A stretch of 64,000 nucleotides of DNA from an uncultured Pelagibacteraceae bacterium (lineage in GTDB: Bacteria > Pseudomonadota > Alphaproteobacteria > Pelagibacterales > Pelagibacteraceae), in NCBI GenBank assembly GCA_902620465.1, contig CACNIF010000004.1, positions 38,139 through 102,138 on the forward strand, written 5' to 3'. Both the position numbers and the translations under genes were made by a program. Every line of letters begins with the position of its first letter. Position 1 is the first letter of the stretch. Positions 9,449 through 18,445 of the stretch are shown piece after piece. The notes under the pieces were generated by a model. It was given only the letters and a program-made list of their open reading frames with translations. It was not told where the DNA came from and did no database searches.

Positions 9449-10183
9449 ATGAAAACGAAAAAAAAGTCGCGAACTAGAGTAAGTAAAGAAAAGCACGGAA
9501 TTTCAAAGATTGCTTCCTTTACTACAAAATCTATCACTACTGCAATACAAAATTATAAAAAAAATAAAGAACAAAATAAAATCAAGTTAATAAAATTGCA
9601 AAAACTTGAGGAAAGAAATTCACTTTTAAAAGAAAAAAAAGATTTAAAAGCTTGGGAAGACAAATTAATCAAAGAAAATAATAAACTAAAGGCAAGCGAA
9701 GATGAAATTAAATTGAAAGAAAAAGAAATAAAACAAAAAGATGAAAAACAAAAAATTGAGAGTGAAAGATTAGTTAGAAAAGATGAAGAATTAGTTCTAG
9801 TAGCAAAAGAGTTAAGAGAAAAAGAAAAACAATTAAAAACAAGAGAAGAAGAACAAAATAGAAAAGATATTGATTTAAAAGTGAGAGAAGATGAGTTGCT
9901 CCAAAGGGATCTTAGAGATCAAAGACGTAAAAATAGAGAATTAAAAAGATTAAGAGAAGAGCATGATAAAGAGAAAGAAATTGAATATATAAAAATTAAA
10001 GAGTGGGAAGAGAAATTTGATAGAGAACAAAAACTAAAGGAACAAGAAGAAATGAGAAGAGAGCAAAAATTGATACAAAAAGAGATGGAAAGACGTGCTA
10101 AATTTGAAAATATTAATAATAATACGAAAAGTTCTTTAAGCCAGTTGGAAAAATTTAGTATCGACAAATCAAAAAAAAACTAA
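9449..10183 (+). CDS. highly charged coiled-coil protein, function unknown
   Basis: A 244-residue protein rich in Lys, Glu and Arg. Residues ~35-215 form one long predicted coiled coil with repeated E/K-rich heptads such as LREKEKQLKTREEE. There is no signal peptide, membrane segment or Cys. The first ~30 residues are strongly basic (MKTKKKSRTRVSK) and could bind nucleic acid or membrane. I do not recognise a family. Its free-standing position between an MFS gene and a convergent amidinotransferase gives no functional clue. Upstream 9345-9448 holds only AT-rich sequence. Confidence 0.6.
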   Translation: MKTKKKSRTRVSKEKHGISKIASFTTKSITTAIQNYKKNKEQNKIKLIKLQKLEERNSLLKEKKDLKAWEDKLIKENNKLKASEDEIKLKEKEIKQKDEKQKIESERLVRKDEELVLVAKELREKEKQLKTREEEQNRKDIDLKVREDELLQRDLRDQRRKNRELKRLREEHDKEKEIEYIKIKEWEEKFDREQKLKEQEEMRREQKLIQKEMERRAKFENINNNTKSSLSQLEKFSIDKSKKN

Positions 10184-10199
10184 GAAAAGATTTATTTGT

Positions 10200-11315
10200 T
10201 TATTGTATTGGAAAATAATCTTTTAAATCTCCTTCTCTAAATACATCTGCTGTACTACAATGAAGTCCACCTCCAAAAGCATATGCATCTCTTAAATCAA
10301 TCGGAATAACTTCCATCCCTAATTTATCAAGTTGTTCTGCCTGATATTTTTCACTTTTTTCTACACATACTGTTTTTGGATCTAAAATTAGTACGTTCAT
10401 TGATAGCCAAACTGAAGAATAACAAAGAGGTGGTGGTTCATTGTGTGCTGGTTGAGCAGCATCAATTATTTCCCATCCATTTTTCTCAAAAAGTTTTCTT
10501 TGTTCCTTGGGTAATCTTCTTTGAGGGTTATTAATTATTAATCCTTCTTTAATGGGGGTAAAAGTGGCATCTATATGTATTGGATATGGGTCCCCTGGAA
10601 AGTTTACAGCATGAACTCTATGATCTTTATAGTGTCTTTTTAACCAATCTATACCTTTTAAATTTGTAGTAAATCCATGTTGAACTATTAAATCTTTTCC
10701 AAATCTTAAAACATCAGCAGCATCAAATAAAGGTTCCTCCTCAGTGGTTACAAAAAATTTTTCTTCAGTCCATTTAAGTCTTTTTTGTATGCCAATTTTA
10801 TCTGATAAATAATCTTTTCTATAATCAGAATCAGTCAATCTTGGTTTAGGAGCAGATTCATGTCTCATATTTGAATCTTCTTCATAATACTTTTTTAAAA
10901 GGGGTCGATAACATAAATATTCAAACCATCTACATCTATAACTCATTGTGGCTTCTAAGATTTCATTTCCTACTGTTAGAAGAACATCTCTTGGGGGCAT
11001 ACATCCAAACATTGTTTCTGCTTTCCAATCTGGTGTAGAGATTTTTTGATTAAAATTAATTGGCTCTGGTCTATCAACTTTGATACCTCTTTTTTCTAAA
11101 ATTTTCGAAAAATTATCTAAAAGTTCATTTGCTTTGTCGACAGTATCTTTTGTTCTTGGACCAAATTTTCCTTTCATGTCCGAGTCCTCTGGAACTTTTG
11201 CATCTAAAGCAGGTTCAGGTGCAGGTATACAAGTACCATCTGCCCTACCCACTATTACATGTTTTAGTGGATCCCATTCATTCCAACTATTTACTATTGT
11301 GTTTTTTTTAACCAT
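10200..11315 (-). CDS. glycine amidinotransferase-like enzyme
   Basis: Member of the arginine:glycine (or inosamine) amidinotransferase family, which moves the amidino group of arginine to an amine such as glycine to give guanidinoacetate and ornithine. The catalytic triad is visible and spaced as in human AGAT: Asp198 in FDAAD, His247 in PIHIDATF, Cys353 in GGGLHCSTADV. Length 371 is near the family norm. The exact acceptor (glycine, inosamine, lysine or another amine) cannot be decided by eye. It is followed on the same strand by nothing and preceded by a DMT exporter gene 45 bp upstream, probably in the same transcript. Confidence 0.82.
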   Translation of the reverse strand: MVKKNTIVNSWNEWDPLKHVIVGRADGTCIPAPEPALDAKVPEDSDMKGKFGPRTKDTVDKANELLDNFSKILEKRGIKVDRPEPINFNQKISTPDWKAETMFGCMPPRDVLLTVGNEILEATMSYRCRWFEYLCYRPLLKKYYEEDSNMRHESAPKPRLTDSDYRKDYLSDKIGIQKRLKWTEEKFFVTTEEEPLFDAADVLRFGKDLIVQHGFTTNLKGIDWLKRHYKDHRVHAVNFPGDPYPIHIDATFTPIKEGLIINNPQRRLPKEQRKLFEKNGWEIIDAAQPAHNEPPPLCYSSVWLSMNVLILDPKTVCVEKSEKYQAEQLDKLGMEVIPIDLRDAYAFGGGLHCSTADVFREGDLKDYFPIQ

Positions 11316-11360
11316 TTCATTTGATAACTAGTGATATAATTTTTTTTTTTCAATGAAATT

Positions 11361-12266
11361 TTAATTTAATGCTATGTGTCTCTTATTCCATCTCATTATT
11401 AAACTATAATAAAAAAGGGAGATAAAAAGAAAAAATCCACCAACTATTGTGTTTGTATTAGGCACCTCATTAATTCCAAATAAAGGAAGCCATACCCAAA
11501 AAATTCCACCAATTACTTCAGTCAATGATAATAAAGTTAATTCTGCTGCAGGAATTGCTTTTGATCCGATTGCATATAAAATCATTCCCATACACACCAA
11601 AGTTCCATGAAGAGAGAACAATGATGAGTTATAACTCGTTGAAAAAAACGGTTGGTTTTTGAGTAATATTACCGAAGCAGCTAAAACAAAACAAAACAAA
11701 CCAGCAATAGCTACTGTTGTAAACTTAGGAGTTTCTTTTCTCCATCTCAAAGTCACAGAAAATATTGAAAAACCAATAGAAGAGGTGATGCCAAAAATAA
11801 ATCCTACAATCGAATTTTTTTCATTATTTCCAATAGCCATTATTATTATTCCTATTGTTGCAATAAATATTGAAATCCATACATTTAAGCTAATTTTTTC
11901 CTTTAAAAAGAGAAATGCAAGTAAAGCAGTAAAAAAAGGCATTGCAGCTAAACATAATAAAGTGATTGCTGCACTAGTATTTGTAATTGAGTAAATAAAT
12001 GAAATCATGGCCACACCTAACCCACAACCACCAATTATTCCAGATTTACCCACTTTTTTATAATTCTTGTAAAAATTTAGACCTTCCTCAAAATATAAAT
12101 AAAGATTTAGAAGAATAAAAATCGTTAAACCTCTTCCAAAAATATACTGCCACGGTACTAGATTGGGATCATCCATATATCTTACTACTAAAGGACCAAA
12201 TGACCAGATAAGACCAGCAAATAATACTATTGGTACTGCTATTTTTTCATTTTTAAGTTCTATCAT
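11361..12266 (-). CDS. DMT-superfamily (EamA) transporter
   Basis: A 301-residue protein with about ten helices and two EamA repeats. Early helices contain GLIWSFGPLVVRYM, and the last repeat has LTLLSLTEVIGGIFWVWLPLFG. It lies 45 bp upstream of the amidinotransferase gene on the same strand, so the pair may handle the same metabolite, for instance by exporting a guanidino compound or amine. That link is inferred from position only. It is paralogous to the DMT gene at 7.1-7.9 kb. Confidence 0.82.
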   Translation of the reverse strand: MIELKNEKIAVPIVLFAGLIWSFGPLVVRYMDDPNLVPWQYIFGRGLTIFILLNLYLYFEEGLNFYKNYKKVGKSGIIGGCGLGVAMISFIYSITNTSAAITLLCLAAMPFFTALLAFLFLKEKISLNVWISIFIATIGIIIMAIGNNEKNSIVGFIFGITSSIGFSIFSVTLRWRKETPKFTTVAIAGLFCFVLAASVILLKNQPFFSTSYNSSLFSLHGTLVCMGMILYAIGSKAIPAAELTLLSLTEVIGGIFWVWLPLFGINEVPNTNTIVGGFFLFISLFYYSLIMRWNKRHIALN

Positions 12267-12407
12267 TTATCAGTTTTTAATTCTAATTTATTTCAACTAC
12301 AACAAAAATAGATATTGTGGAAAAAGAATTTTTTCTATTATTGTTGTTTTTTTTATATTTAGAGACCCAGCTGTAAGATTTATAGTTTATAATGTATATA
12401 TAAATAT

Positions 12408-12806
12408 ATGAATTTAGAAATAATTAATATTGCAGCTGACACAAAAAATAATAAAGATATTAAGAATCATACTCACTTTATAAAATTAAAAAACTCTGTA
12501 TGTGGAGACGAAATTAAACTGAAGCTAATAATAAATGGAGATAAAATAACTAATATTGGTTATCAAACAGAATCTTGTATATATTGCCAAGCATCTGCAA
12601 GTTTATTATCAAAAATTTCTATGAATAGTAAAAGAGTTAAAATTACGAAATTATGTGATGAAGCAAAATCATTTTTTAACAAAGATGAAAAAAATTTAAA
12701 TAAAAATTTGAAACTATTTTCAAAATTATTTGTAAAAGAGAATCTTTCTCGAAAAGATTGTATATTATTACCTTTTAAAGCAATGGAAAAAGTAATATCA
12801 AATTAA
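12408..12806 (+). CDS. SufU/IscU-like (NifU N-terminal) Fe-S scaffold protein
   Basis: A 132-residue protein with the three conserved cysteines of the U-type scaffold: Cys32 in SVCGDEI, Cys57 in TESCIYCQAS, and Cys118 in RKDCILLPFKAM. Asp34 follows the first Cys, as in IscU/SufU. It would serve as an assembly scaffold or sulfur acceptor for Fe-S clusters. No other suf or isc gene is in the window. The divergent gap to the DMT gene (12267-12407) is AT-rich with no clear operator. The next gene begins 4 bp later. Confidence 0.78.
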   Translation: MNLEIINIAADTKNNKDIKNHTHFIKLKNSVCGDEIKLKLIINGDKITNIGYQTESCIYCQASASLLSKISMNSKRVKITKLCDEAKSFFNKDEKNLNKNLKLFSKLFVKENLSRKDCILLPFKAMEKVISN

Positions 12807-12810
12807 GTTT

Positions 12811-13275
12811 ATGGGTGATATCAAAAAATCTTTTTTAGCTGGCTTATTTTCAATAATTACAATCGGAATACTTACTGGACTCACTTACAAAACTGAATTA
12901 GGTATTTTTTTACTAGCCTCTTTTGGATCATCCATGGTTTTGTTATATGGATATCCTGAAAGTCCATTCGCTCAACCAAAAAATGTTTTTTTTGGACACT
13001 TCACAACTACTTTGGTGGGATTATTTTTTTTGTATCTAATCCCGCTTCCAATATTTTTAACAATCCCTTTAGCTGTAGGTTTGGGAGTTGGCTTAATGAT
13101 ATTGTTTAATGTTACTCATCCACCAGCGGGAGGAAACCCAATTATTGTTATAATTGGTAGTGTCTCACTTGATTATCTTTTAAGCCCAGTGATAACTGGC
13201 TCAGTGATAATTATTGTTTTTGCGATAGTAATCAATCGTTTTATTTTAAAAAAAATATACCCAAGTAAAAAATAA
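12811..13275 (+). CDS. HPP-family integral membrane protein
   Basis: A 154-residue protein with four to five helices and the diagnostic THPPAGGNP motif near residue 107, which names the HPP family. Plastid and cyanobacterial members have been linked to nitrite transport; bacterial roles are mostly unknown. It follows the SufU-like gene by 4 bp and precedes formate dehydrogenase by about 70 bp. I assign the family with confidence but not a substrate. Confidence 0.78.
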   Translation: MGDIKKSFLAGLFSIITIGILTGLTYKTELGIFLLASFGSSMVLLYGYPESPFAQPKNVFFGHFTTTLVGLFFLYLIPLPIFLTIPLAVGLGVGLMILFNVTHPPAGGNPIIVIIGSVSLDYLLSPVITGSVIIIVFAIVINRFILKKIYPSKK

Positions 13276-13344
13276 TTTATTTGCTTGATCCTTGAAAATA
13301 GGGTTAGATGTAGCAATTTAATTTTTAATTACAGAGGAGATTTA

Positions 13345-14544
13345 ATGAAAATATTATGCATATTGTATGATGATCCAAAAGGAGGGATGCCAAAATCCTA
13401 CGCTTTATCAGAACTTCCAAAAATAGATAAGTATCCGGATGGTATGACACTTCCTTCACCTAAAGGAAGAGATTATACACCAGGTCAATTACTAGGATGT
13501 GTTTCTGGTGAACTAGGTTTAAGAAAATTTTTAGAAAGTAACGGACATGAATTTGTTGTTACAAATAGTAAAGATGGAGATGGTTGTGAAGCTGATAAAC
13601 ATATAGTTGATGCAGATATCGTTATATCTCAACCCTTTTTTCCTTACTACTTAACTAAAGAAAGAATAGCTAAGGCCAAAAATTTAAAGATGGCAATAAC
13701 AGCTGGAATTGGATCAGACCACGTTGACTTACAAGCAGCAATGGATAACAAAATTGACGTTGTTGAAGTAACTTATTGTAATTCAAGATCAGTTGCTGAG
13801 CATATTGTGATGATGATTGTGTCTATGGTTAGAGATTATCATAACCAACACAGAATCGTAAATGAAGGTGGTTGGAATATTGCTGATGCTGTTCAAAGAT
13901 CTTATGATGTTGAAGGTATGCATATTGGTACTGTTGCAGCTGGAAGAATAGGATTAGATGCGTTACGAAAAATGAAACCATTTGATACGCATTTGCATTA
14001 TTTTGATAGACACAGATTACCTGATAGTGTTGAAAAAGAACTTAATTTAACATTTCACGAAACTGTAGAGTCAATGGTTAAAGTTTGTGACGTTGTAACA
14101 ATCAATTGTCCGCTTCACCCAGAGACAGAAAACCTATTTGATGATGCTATGATAAGCAAAATGAAAAAAGGTGCCTATATTGTCAACACAGCTAGAGGAA
14201 AAATTTGTAATCGAGATGCAATTGCAAAAGCTTTGAAAAGTGGTCAACTAAGTGGTTATGCCGGTGATGTATGGTTTCCTCAACCTGCACCGAATGATCA
14301 CGTGTGGAGAACTATGCCAAACCACGGTATGACACCTCATACTTCTGGTACATCTTTAACTGCACAATCAAGATATGCAGATGGTGTTAGAGAGATATTA
14401 GAATGTTTCTTCGATGGTAAAGAAATTAGAAATCAGTATTTAATTGTCAAAGATGGTCAGTTAGCTGGTATGGGAGCTCACTCATACAGTAAAGGTTCAG
14501 CTACTGGTGGATCTGAAGAAGCGGCAAAATACAAAAAAAAATAA
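13345..14544 (+). CDS. fdh: NAD-dependent formate dehydrogenase
   Basis: Oxidises formate to CO2 with reduction of NAD+. It belongs to the metal-free D-2-hydroxyacid dehydrogenase type. The ATG at 13345 follows a strong AGAGGAGA ribosome site and gives MKILCILYDDPKGG, matching the start of known bacterial enzymes; the longer frame from 13285 is not supported. Catalytic features are present: EVTYCNS (Asn), NTARGK (Arg), GMTPHTSGT (His), and the NAD-selective Asp in YFDRHRLP. The C-terminus HSYSKGSATGGSEEAAK also matches. The length is 399 residues. In SAR11-type cells it would be the last step of C1 oxidation for energy. Confidence 0.95.
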   Translation: MKILCILYDDPKGGMPKSYALSELPKIDKYPDGMTLPSPKGRDYTPGQLLGCVSGELGLRKFLESNGHEFVVTNSKDGDGCEADKHIVDADIVISQPFFPYYLTKERIAKAKNLKMAITAGIGSDHVDLQAAMDNKIDVVEVTYCNSRSVAEHIVMMIVSMVRDYHNQHRIVNEGGWNIADAVQRSYDVEGMHIGTVAAGRIGLDALRKMKPFDTHLHYFDRHRLPDSVEKELNLTFHETVESMVKVCDVVTINCPLHPETENLFDDAMISKMKKGAYIVNTARGKICNRDAIAKALKSGQLSGYAGDVWFPQPAPNDHVWRTMPNHGMTPHTSGTSLTAQSRYADGVREILECFFDGKEIRNQYLIVKDGQLAGMGAHSYSKGSATGGSEEAAKYKKK

Positions 14545-14560
14545 TTTAAGATAAACTATT

Positions 14561-14591
14561 AAAGGTAGCCTACTTAAAAGTAGCTACCTTT
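14561..14591 (+). terminator. stem-loop after fdh, probable terminator
   Basis: A 9-bp perfect stem (AAAGGTAGC at 14561-14569 with GCTACCTTT at 14583-14591), plus four more inner pairs around a short loop. It lies 17 bp after the fdh stop. The downstream tract is T/A-rich but not a clean T-run. Confidence 0.7.
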
Positions 14592-14633
14592 AATATAATG
14601 GACTTATCATAACTATTTTGATTATGATATTTA

Positions 14634-15209
14634 ATGAAATATTTTTTAATTATTTTCATAATTCTATTTAATATTAATTTTTCTTATTCAGCACAAAAAG
14701 ATAAGGCATATTTTGCTGGTGGATGTTTTTGGTGTATGGAAGAGTCTTTTGAAAATTTAAGTGGTGTAGAGGAGGTAATTTCAGGCTATTCAGGTGGAGT
14801 TACTGAGAACCCAACATACAAAGAAGTAACATATGGAAATACTGGTCATTTTGAGGTTGTAGAAGTTGTATATAATAAAAAAATTATTTCATATGAGGAA
14901 TTATTGGAAAATTTTTGGATAAATATAGATCCATTTGATTCTTACGGACAGTTTTGTGACAAAGGTTATAGTTACAGATCGGTTGCGTTTTATAAAGATA
15001 CAAATGAAAAGAAATTAATAGAAAAAGATGTTAAAGAATTAGAAAAAAGATTTAACAAAAAAGTTGTCACATATATTCGAAGTTTTGAAAAATTTTATAG
15101 AGCTGAAGAATATCATCAGGATTTTTATAAAGTTAAGTTAGAGAGATATTTAAGATATAAAAAGGCATGTGGCAGAGAAGAAATTTTAAAAAGAATTTGG
15201 AGCCAATAA
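14634..15209 (+). CDS. msrA: peptide methionine-(S)-S-oxide reductase, probably exported
   Basis: Reduces methionine-S-sulfoxide in proteins. The nucleophilic Cys is in AGGCFWCMEE near residue 31. GYSGG, TYKEVTYGNTGHFEVVEV and the AEEYHQDFY segment are typical. The first ~20 residues (MKYFLIIFIILFNINFSYSA) form a signal peptide, so the enzyme is probably periplasmic or membrane-anchored, not cytosolic. The length of 191 residues is normal. It is followed 6 bp later by the truncated selO, another redox-linked gene often found near msr genes. Confidence 0.93.
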   Translation: MKYFLIIFIILFNINFSYSAQKDKAYFAGGCFWCMEESFENLSGVEEVISGYSGGVTENPTYKEVTYGNTGHFEVVEVVYNKKIISYEELLENFWINIDPFDSYGQFCDKGYSYRSVAFYKDTNEKKLIEKDVKELEKRFNKKVVTYIRSFEKFYRAEEYHQDFYKVKLERYLRYKKACGREEILKRIWSQ

Positions 15210-15215
15210 ATTAAA

Positions 15216-16085
15216 ATGAAAAATAAAATAAATTGGAATTTTGATAATTCTTACTCAAGATTGTCTGATGTTTTTAAAGAAAATATAGATCCTGTATCAG
15301 TCAAAAATCCTGAATTAGTATTACTTAATGAAGATTTGGCTGAGACTTTAGAATTGAACTTTTCAAAAATATCTAGAAATGAGCTATCATCTTTATTCAC
15401 AGGAAATTCTTTACCAAATGGAAGTAATTCAATTGCTCAAGCATATGCTGGTCATCAATTTGGACATTTTACTATGCTTGGAGATGGGAGAGCTGTTTTA
15501 ATAGGTGAGCACATAACCTCTAAAAATAAGAGATATGATATTCAATTTAAAGGATCTGGAAAAACCTCATTTTCAAGAAGTGGTGATGGAAGAGCGGCGT
15601 TGGGGCCAATGTTAAGAGAATATATTATAAGCGAGGCAATACATCATCTTAATATCCCATCCACAAGAAGTTTAGCAGTTGCTAAAACTGGAGAAAAAAT
15701 AATTAGAGAAAAACCATTGAAAGGCGCAGTGCTTACTAGAGTAGCCTTAAGTCATATAAGAGTTGGAACTTTTCAATATATAGCTGCCAGAGAAAATATT
15801 GAAGATTTAAAGATTTTATTAAATTATGTAATTAATAGACATTATCCACAAATTAATAATTCAAAGAATAAAGCACTACAACTTTTAGAAGTTGTTATGA
15901 ATAAACAAATTGATCTGGTTATAGATTGGATGAGAGTTGGATTTATACATGGTGTAATGAATACAGATAATATGTCAATTTCTGGAGAAACAATTGACTA
16001 TGGACCTTGTAGGTTTTTTTCAATAAAGAGACAAGATTTGACTTCCTTGCTGAAAAAAATAATAAAAAAATCTTTATTGAGGTAA
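15216..16085 (+). CDS. selO: truncated SelO/YdiU pseudokinase AMPylase, probably a pseudogene
   Basis: SelO transfers AMP to proteins and is normally ~480 residues. This frame matches the family up to Cys265 and then leaves it. Visible motifs are AGHQFGHF, the ATP-binding Lys112 in [17 protein letters not shown], Asp251-Asn252 in NTDNMS, and Asp261 in IDYGPC, the metal-binding Asp. All catalytic residues known from Pseudomonas SelO are kept, but the ~215-residue C-terminal region is gone. After 16010 the DNA is sfsA sequence read out of frame, adding 24 unrelated residues before the stop. This looks like a deletion fusion. The fragment might be expressed, but I doubt it is functional. Confidence 0.8.
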   Translation: MKNKINWNFDNSYSRLSDVFKENIDPVSVKNPELVLLNEDLAETLELNFSKISRNELSSLFTGNSLPNGSNSIAQAYAGHQFGHFTMLGDGRAVLIGEHITSKNKRYDIQFKGSGKTSFSRSGDGRAALGPMLREYIISEAIHHLNIPSTRSLAVAKTGEKIIREKPLKGAVLTRVALSHIRVGTFQYIAARENIEDLKILLNYVINRHYPQINNSKNKALQLLEVVMNKQIDLVIDWMRVGFIHGVMNTDNMSISGETIDYGPCRFFSIKRQDLTSLLKKIIKKSLLR

Positions 16086-16387
16086 AAAATGTAACACTTT
16101 TTCGTGATAAAAAAACTGCTGAATTTCCTGATGCAATTACCTCAAGAGGATCAAAGCATTTACTCACCCTTATTGATGCCATAAAAAAAGGTTATAAAAC
16201 ATACTTAATTTTTCTAGTGCAAATACAAAATATGGAAAACTTTAAAATAGCAAAAGACATCGACCCAGAATATTATAATAATTATCAGGTGGCTAAAAAA
16301 GCAGGAGTAAAATTTTTAGCATATAGATGTAAAATTAGTTCAAAAAAAATTTTGATCGAAAAAAAATTAAAAATTATAAATGAATAA
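16013..16387 (+). pseudogene. sfsA: 3' half of sfsA, 5' part lost
   Basis: Read in the frame starting at 16022, the DNA encodes [11 protein letters not shown], then [34 protein letters not shown] and GVKFLAYRCK, ending at TAA 16385-16387. These are consecutive landmarks of SfsA, a ~230-residue DNA-binding/nuclease-like protein. About 120 codons remain. An in-frame TAG (16010-16012) and the selO sequence lie directly before it, and no good start codon follows. The stop overlaps the map ATG by 8 bp, as expected if intact sfsA once led the map operon. It is the partner of the truncated selO. Confidence 0.82.
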
Positions 16388-17153
16388 TTACTCAGAAAAG
16401 TTTGAAAAAATGAGAATTGCAGGAAACCTTGCTGCAAAAACTTTAGATATGCTCACTGAAAATATTAAAGAAGGTGTTACAACAAGCTACATAGATAAGC
16501 TTGGCTATGAATTTATAAGAGATAACGGAGGTCACTCTGCTCCACTTTTTTACAGAGGTTTTGAAAAATCATTATGTACGTCTTTAAATCATGTCGTCTG
16601 TCACGGCATACCTTCAGACAATAGAATTTTACAAGATGGCGATGCTTTAAATGTAGATGTTACTGCAATCATTGATAATCATTATGGGGATACTAGTAGA
16701 ATGTTTTGTGTTGGCAAAACTTCGATAAAATTAAATAATTTAATTGATGCTACTTATGAAGGAATGATGAAAGCAATTAAAATTCTTAAACCAGGTATTA
16801 AGCTTGGTGATATTGGGCACGAAATTCAATCCTACGTCGAGAAAAAAGGTTTTTCAGTCGTAAGAGATTTTTGTGGTCATGGAATTGGAACAGTGTTTCA
16901 TGAAGCACCTAATATTTTACACTATGGTAATAAAAATACTGGCATGGAATTAAGACCAGGTATGACTTTTACAATAGAGCCAATGATAAATGCTGGAAAA
17001 TTTGATACCAAAGTTTTAAACGATGGTTGGACTGCTGTTACAAAAGATAAATCTTTATCAGCACAATTCGAGCATACAATAGGAATAACTGAAAATGGTT
17101 ATGAAATCTTTACAGAATCTGCTAAAGGATATTCTAAACCACCATACAATTAA
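16380..17153 (+). CDS. map: methionine aminopeptidase type I
   Basis: Removes the initiator methionine from nascent proteins. The 257-residue protein has the five metal ligands in order: Asp in NVDVTAI, Asp in YGDTSRMF, His in FCGHGIG, Glu in FTIEPMI and Glu in AQFEHTIG. The substrate-binding His is in HVVCHGIP. The ATG overlaps the sfsA remnant's stop, and the stop overlaps the purB start. It therefore leads the map-purB-purC-purS-purQ-purL-bolA-grxD run. Confidence 0.95.
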   Translation: MNNYSEKFEKMRIAGNLAAKTLDMLTENIKEGVTTSYIDKLGYEFIRDNGGHSAPLFYRGFEKSLCTSLNHVVCHGIPSDNRILQDGDALNVDVTAIIDNHYGDTSRMFCVGKTSIKLNNLIDATYEGMMKAIKILKPGIKLGDIGHEIQSYVEKKGFSVVRDFCGHGIGTVFHEAPNILHYGNKNTGMELRPGMTFTIEPMINAGKFDTKVLNDGWTAVTKDKSLSAQFEHTIGITENGYEIFTESAKGYSKPPYN

Positions 17154-18445
17154 TGATAAAAAGATACTCTCGTAAAGAATTAACAGACATATGGTCTGAA
17201 GAAAATAAGTATAAGATTTGGCTTAATGTAGAAATTGCTGCGGCTCAAGCAATGGAAAAACTAAACCAAATTCCAAAAGGGGTTTCCTCAACGGTTAGAA
17301 AAAAAGCAAGAATTAATGTAAAAAGAATTCATCAAATTGAAAGTCAGGTTAAACATGATGTGATTGCTTTTTTAACCTCTGTAACTGAAAAAGCGGGACT
17401 TAAAGCAAGGTATCTCCATCAAGGGATGACTTCATCAGATGTTTTGGATACAAGTTTTAATATTCAATTAGTTCAATCAGGAAAAATTCTTGTTAAAGAT
17501 TTGGATCAAATTTTAAAAGTTCTTAAAAAACAAGCGCATAAATATAAATTTACTCCTTGTATGGGAAGAAGTCACGGTATACATGCTGAACCAATCACGT
17601 TTGGTCTTAAATTAGCATCTTTTTATGAGGAGTTTAAAAGAAATAAAAAAAGATTAATCAATGCAATTGATGAGGTTTCTACATGTGCAATATCAGGAGC
17701 AGTGGGAACTTTTGCAAATATTTCTCCAAAGGTCGAACAGCATGTTGCTAAAAAACTTGGATTAAAAGTTGAACCAATTTCAACTCAAATAATTCCTCGC
17801 GATCGTCATGCTTTTTATTTTTCAGTCTTAGGAATTATTGCTGGATCAATAGAGAGAGTTGCAACAGAAATAAGGCATCTTCAAAGAACAGAAGTGTATG
17901 AATTACAAGAATATTTTTCAAAAAATCAAAAAGGATCTTCGGCGATGCCACATAAAAAAAATCCTATCTTAAGTGAAAATCTAACAGGTTTATCAAGAAT
18001 GGTAAGAAGTGCAGTTTTACCTGCCTTAGAAAATATTGCTTTATGGCATGAAAGAGATATTTCACATTCAAGTGTAGAGAGAAATATAGGGCCAGACGCA
18101 AACATTACGCTTGATTTCGCTTTAGTAAGGCTGGCTAATATATTGGATAATATGATTGTTTATCCAAAAAAAATGTTACAAAATTTAAATCTAACAAAAG
18201 GATTAATTTTTTCTCAAGAATTAATGTTAGAATTAACTAAAACTGGATTAAGTAGAGAAAAATCTTATAAAATGATTCAAAATTATGCAAAAAAATGTTT
18301 TGCAGAAGATTTGGACTTATATAGCGTCATTCAGACCGACAGATATATAATGAGTAAGATTTCACCAAAAAAATTACAATCAGTTTTTAGTTACGCTAAA
18401 CATTTTAAGAACGTGAACTTAATATTTAAAAGAGTATTCAGATAA
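17153..18445 (+). CDS. purB: adenylosuccinate lyase
   Basis: Cleaves SAICAR to AICAR and adenylosuccinate to AMP, each releasing fumarate. It is a 430-residue fumarase/aspartase-superfamily enzyme. Signatures are TSSDVLDT near residue 97, [10 protein letters not shown] (catalytic His) near 141, and the mobile signature loop [11 protein letters not shown] near 261. Start and stop overlap map and purC by 1 bp each, showing tight coupling. Confidence 0.95.
   Translation: MIKRYSRKELTDIWSEENKYKIWLNVEIAAAQAMEKLNQIPKGVSSTVRKKARINVKRIHQIESQVKHDVIAFLTSVTEKAGLKARYLHQGMTSSDVLDTSFNIQLVQSGKILVKDLDQILKVLKKQAHKYKFTPCMGRSHGIHAEPITFGLKLASFYEEFKRNKKRLINAIDEVSTCAISGAVGTFANISPKVEQHVAKKLGLKVEPISTQIIPRDRHAFYFSVLGIIAGSIERVATEIRHLQRTEVYELQEYFSKNQKGSSAMPHKKNPILSENLTGLSRMVRSAVLPALENIALWHERDISHSSVERNIGPDANITLDFALVRLANILDNMIVYPKKMLQNLNLTKGLIFSQELMLELTKTGLSREKSYKMIQNYAKKCFAEDLDLYSVIQTDRYIMSKISPKKLQSVFSYAKHFKNVNLIFKRVFR

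Noticed and set aside
11659..11994. 111-codon frame opposite the DMT gene
   Set aside because: Antisense shadow; the minus-strand DMT protein fully explains this DNA.
12163..12411. 82-codon plus-strand frame before the SufU-like gene
   Set aside because: Mostly antisense to the DMT gene; no family features, hydrophobic only because the DMT gene is AT-rich.
13285..13344. Longer N-terminus for formate dehydrogenase
   Set aside because: The strong AGAGGAGA site and family N-terminus support the ATG at 13345.
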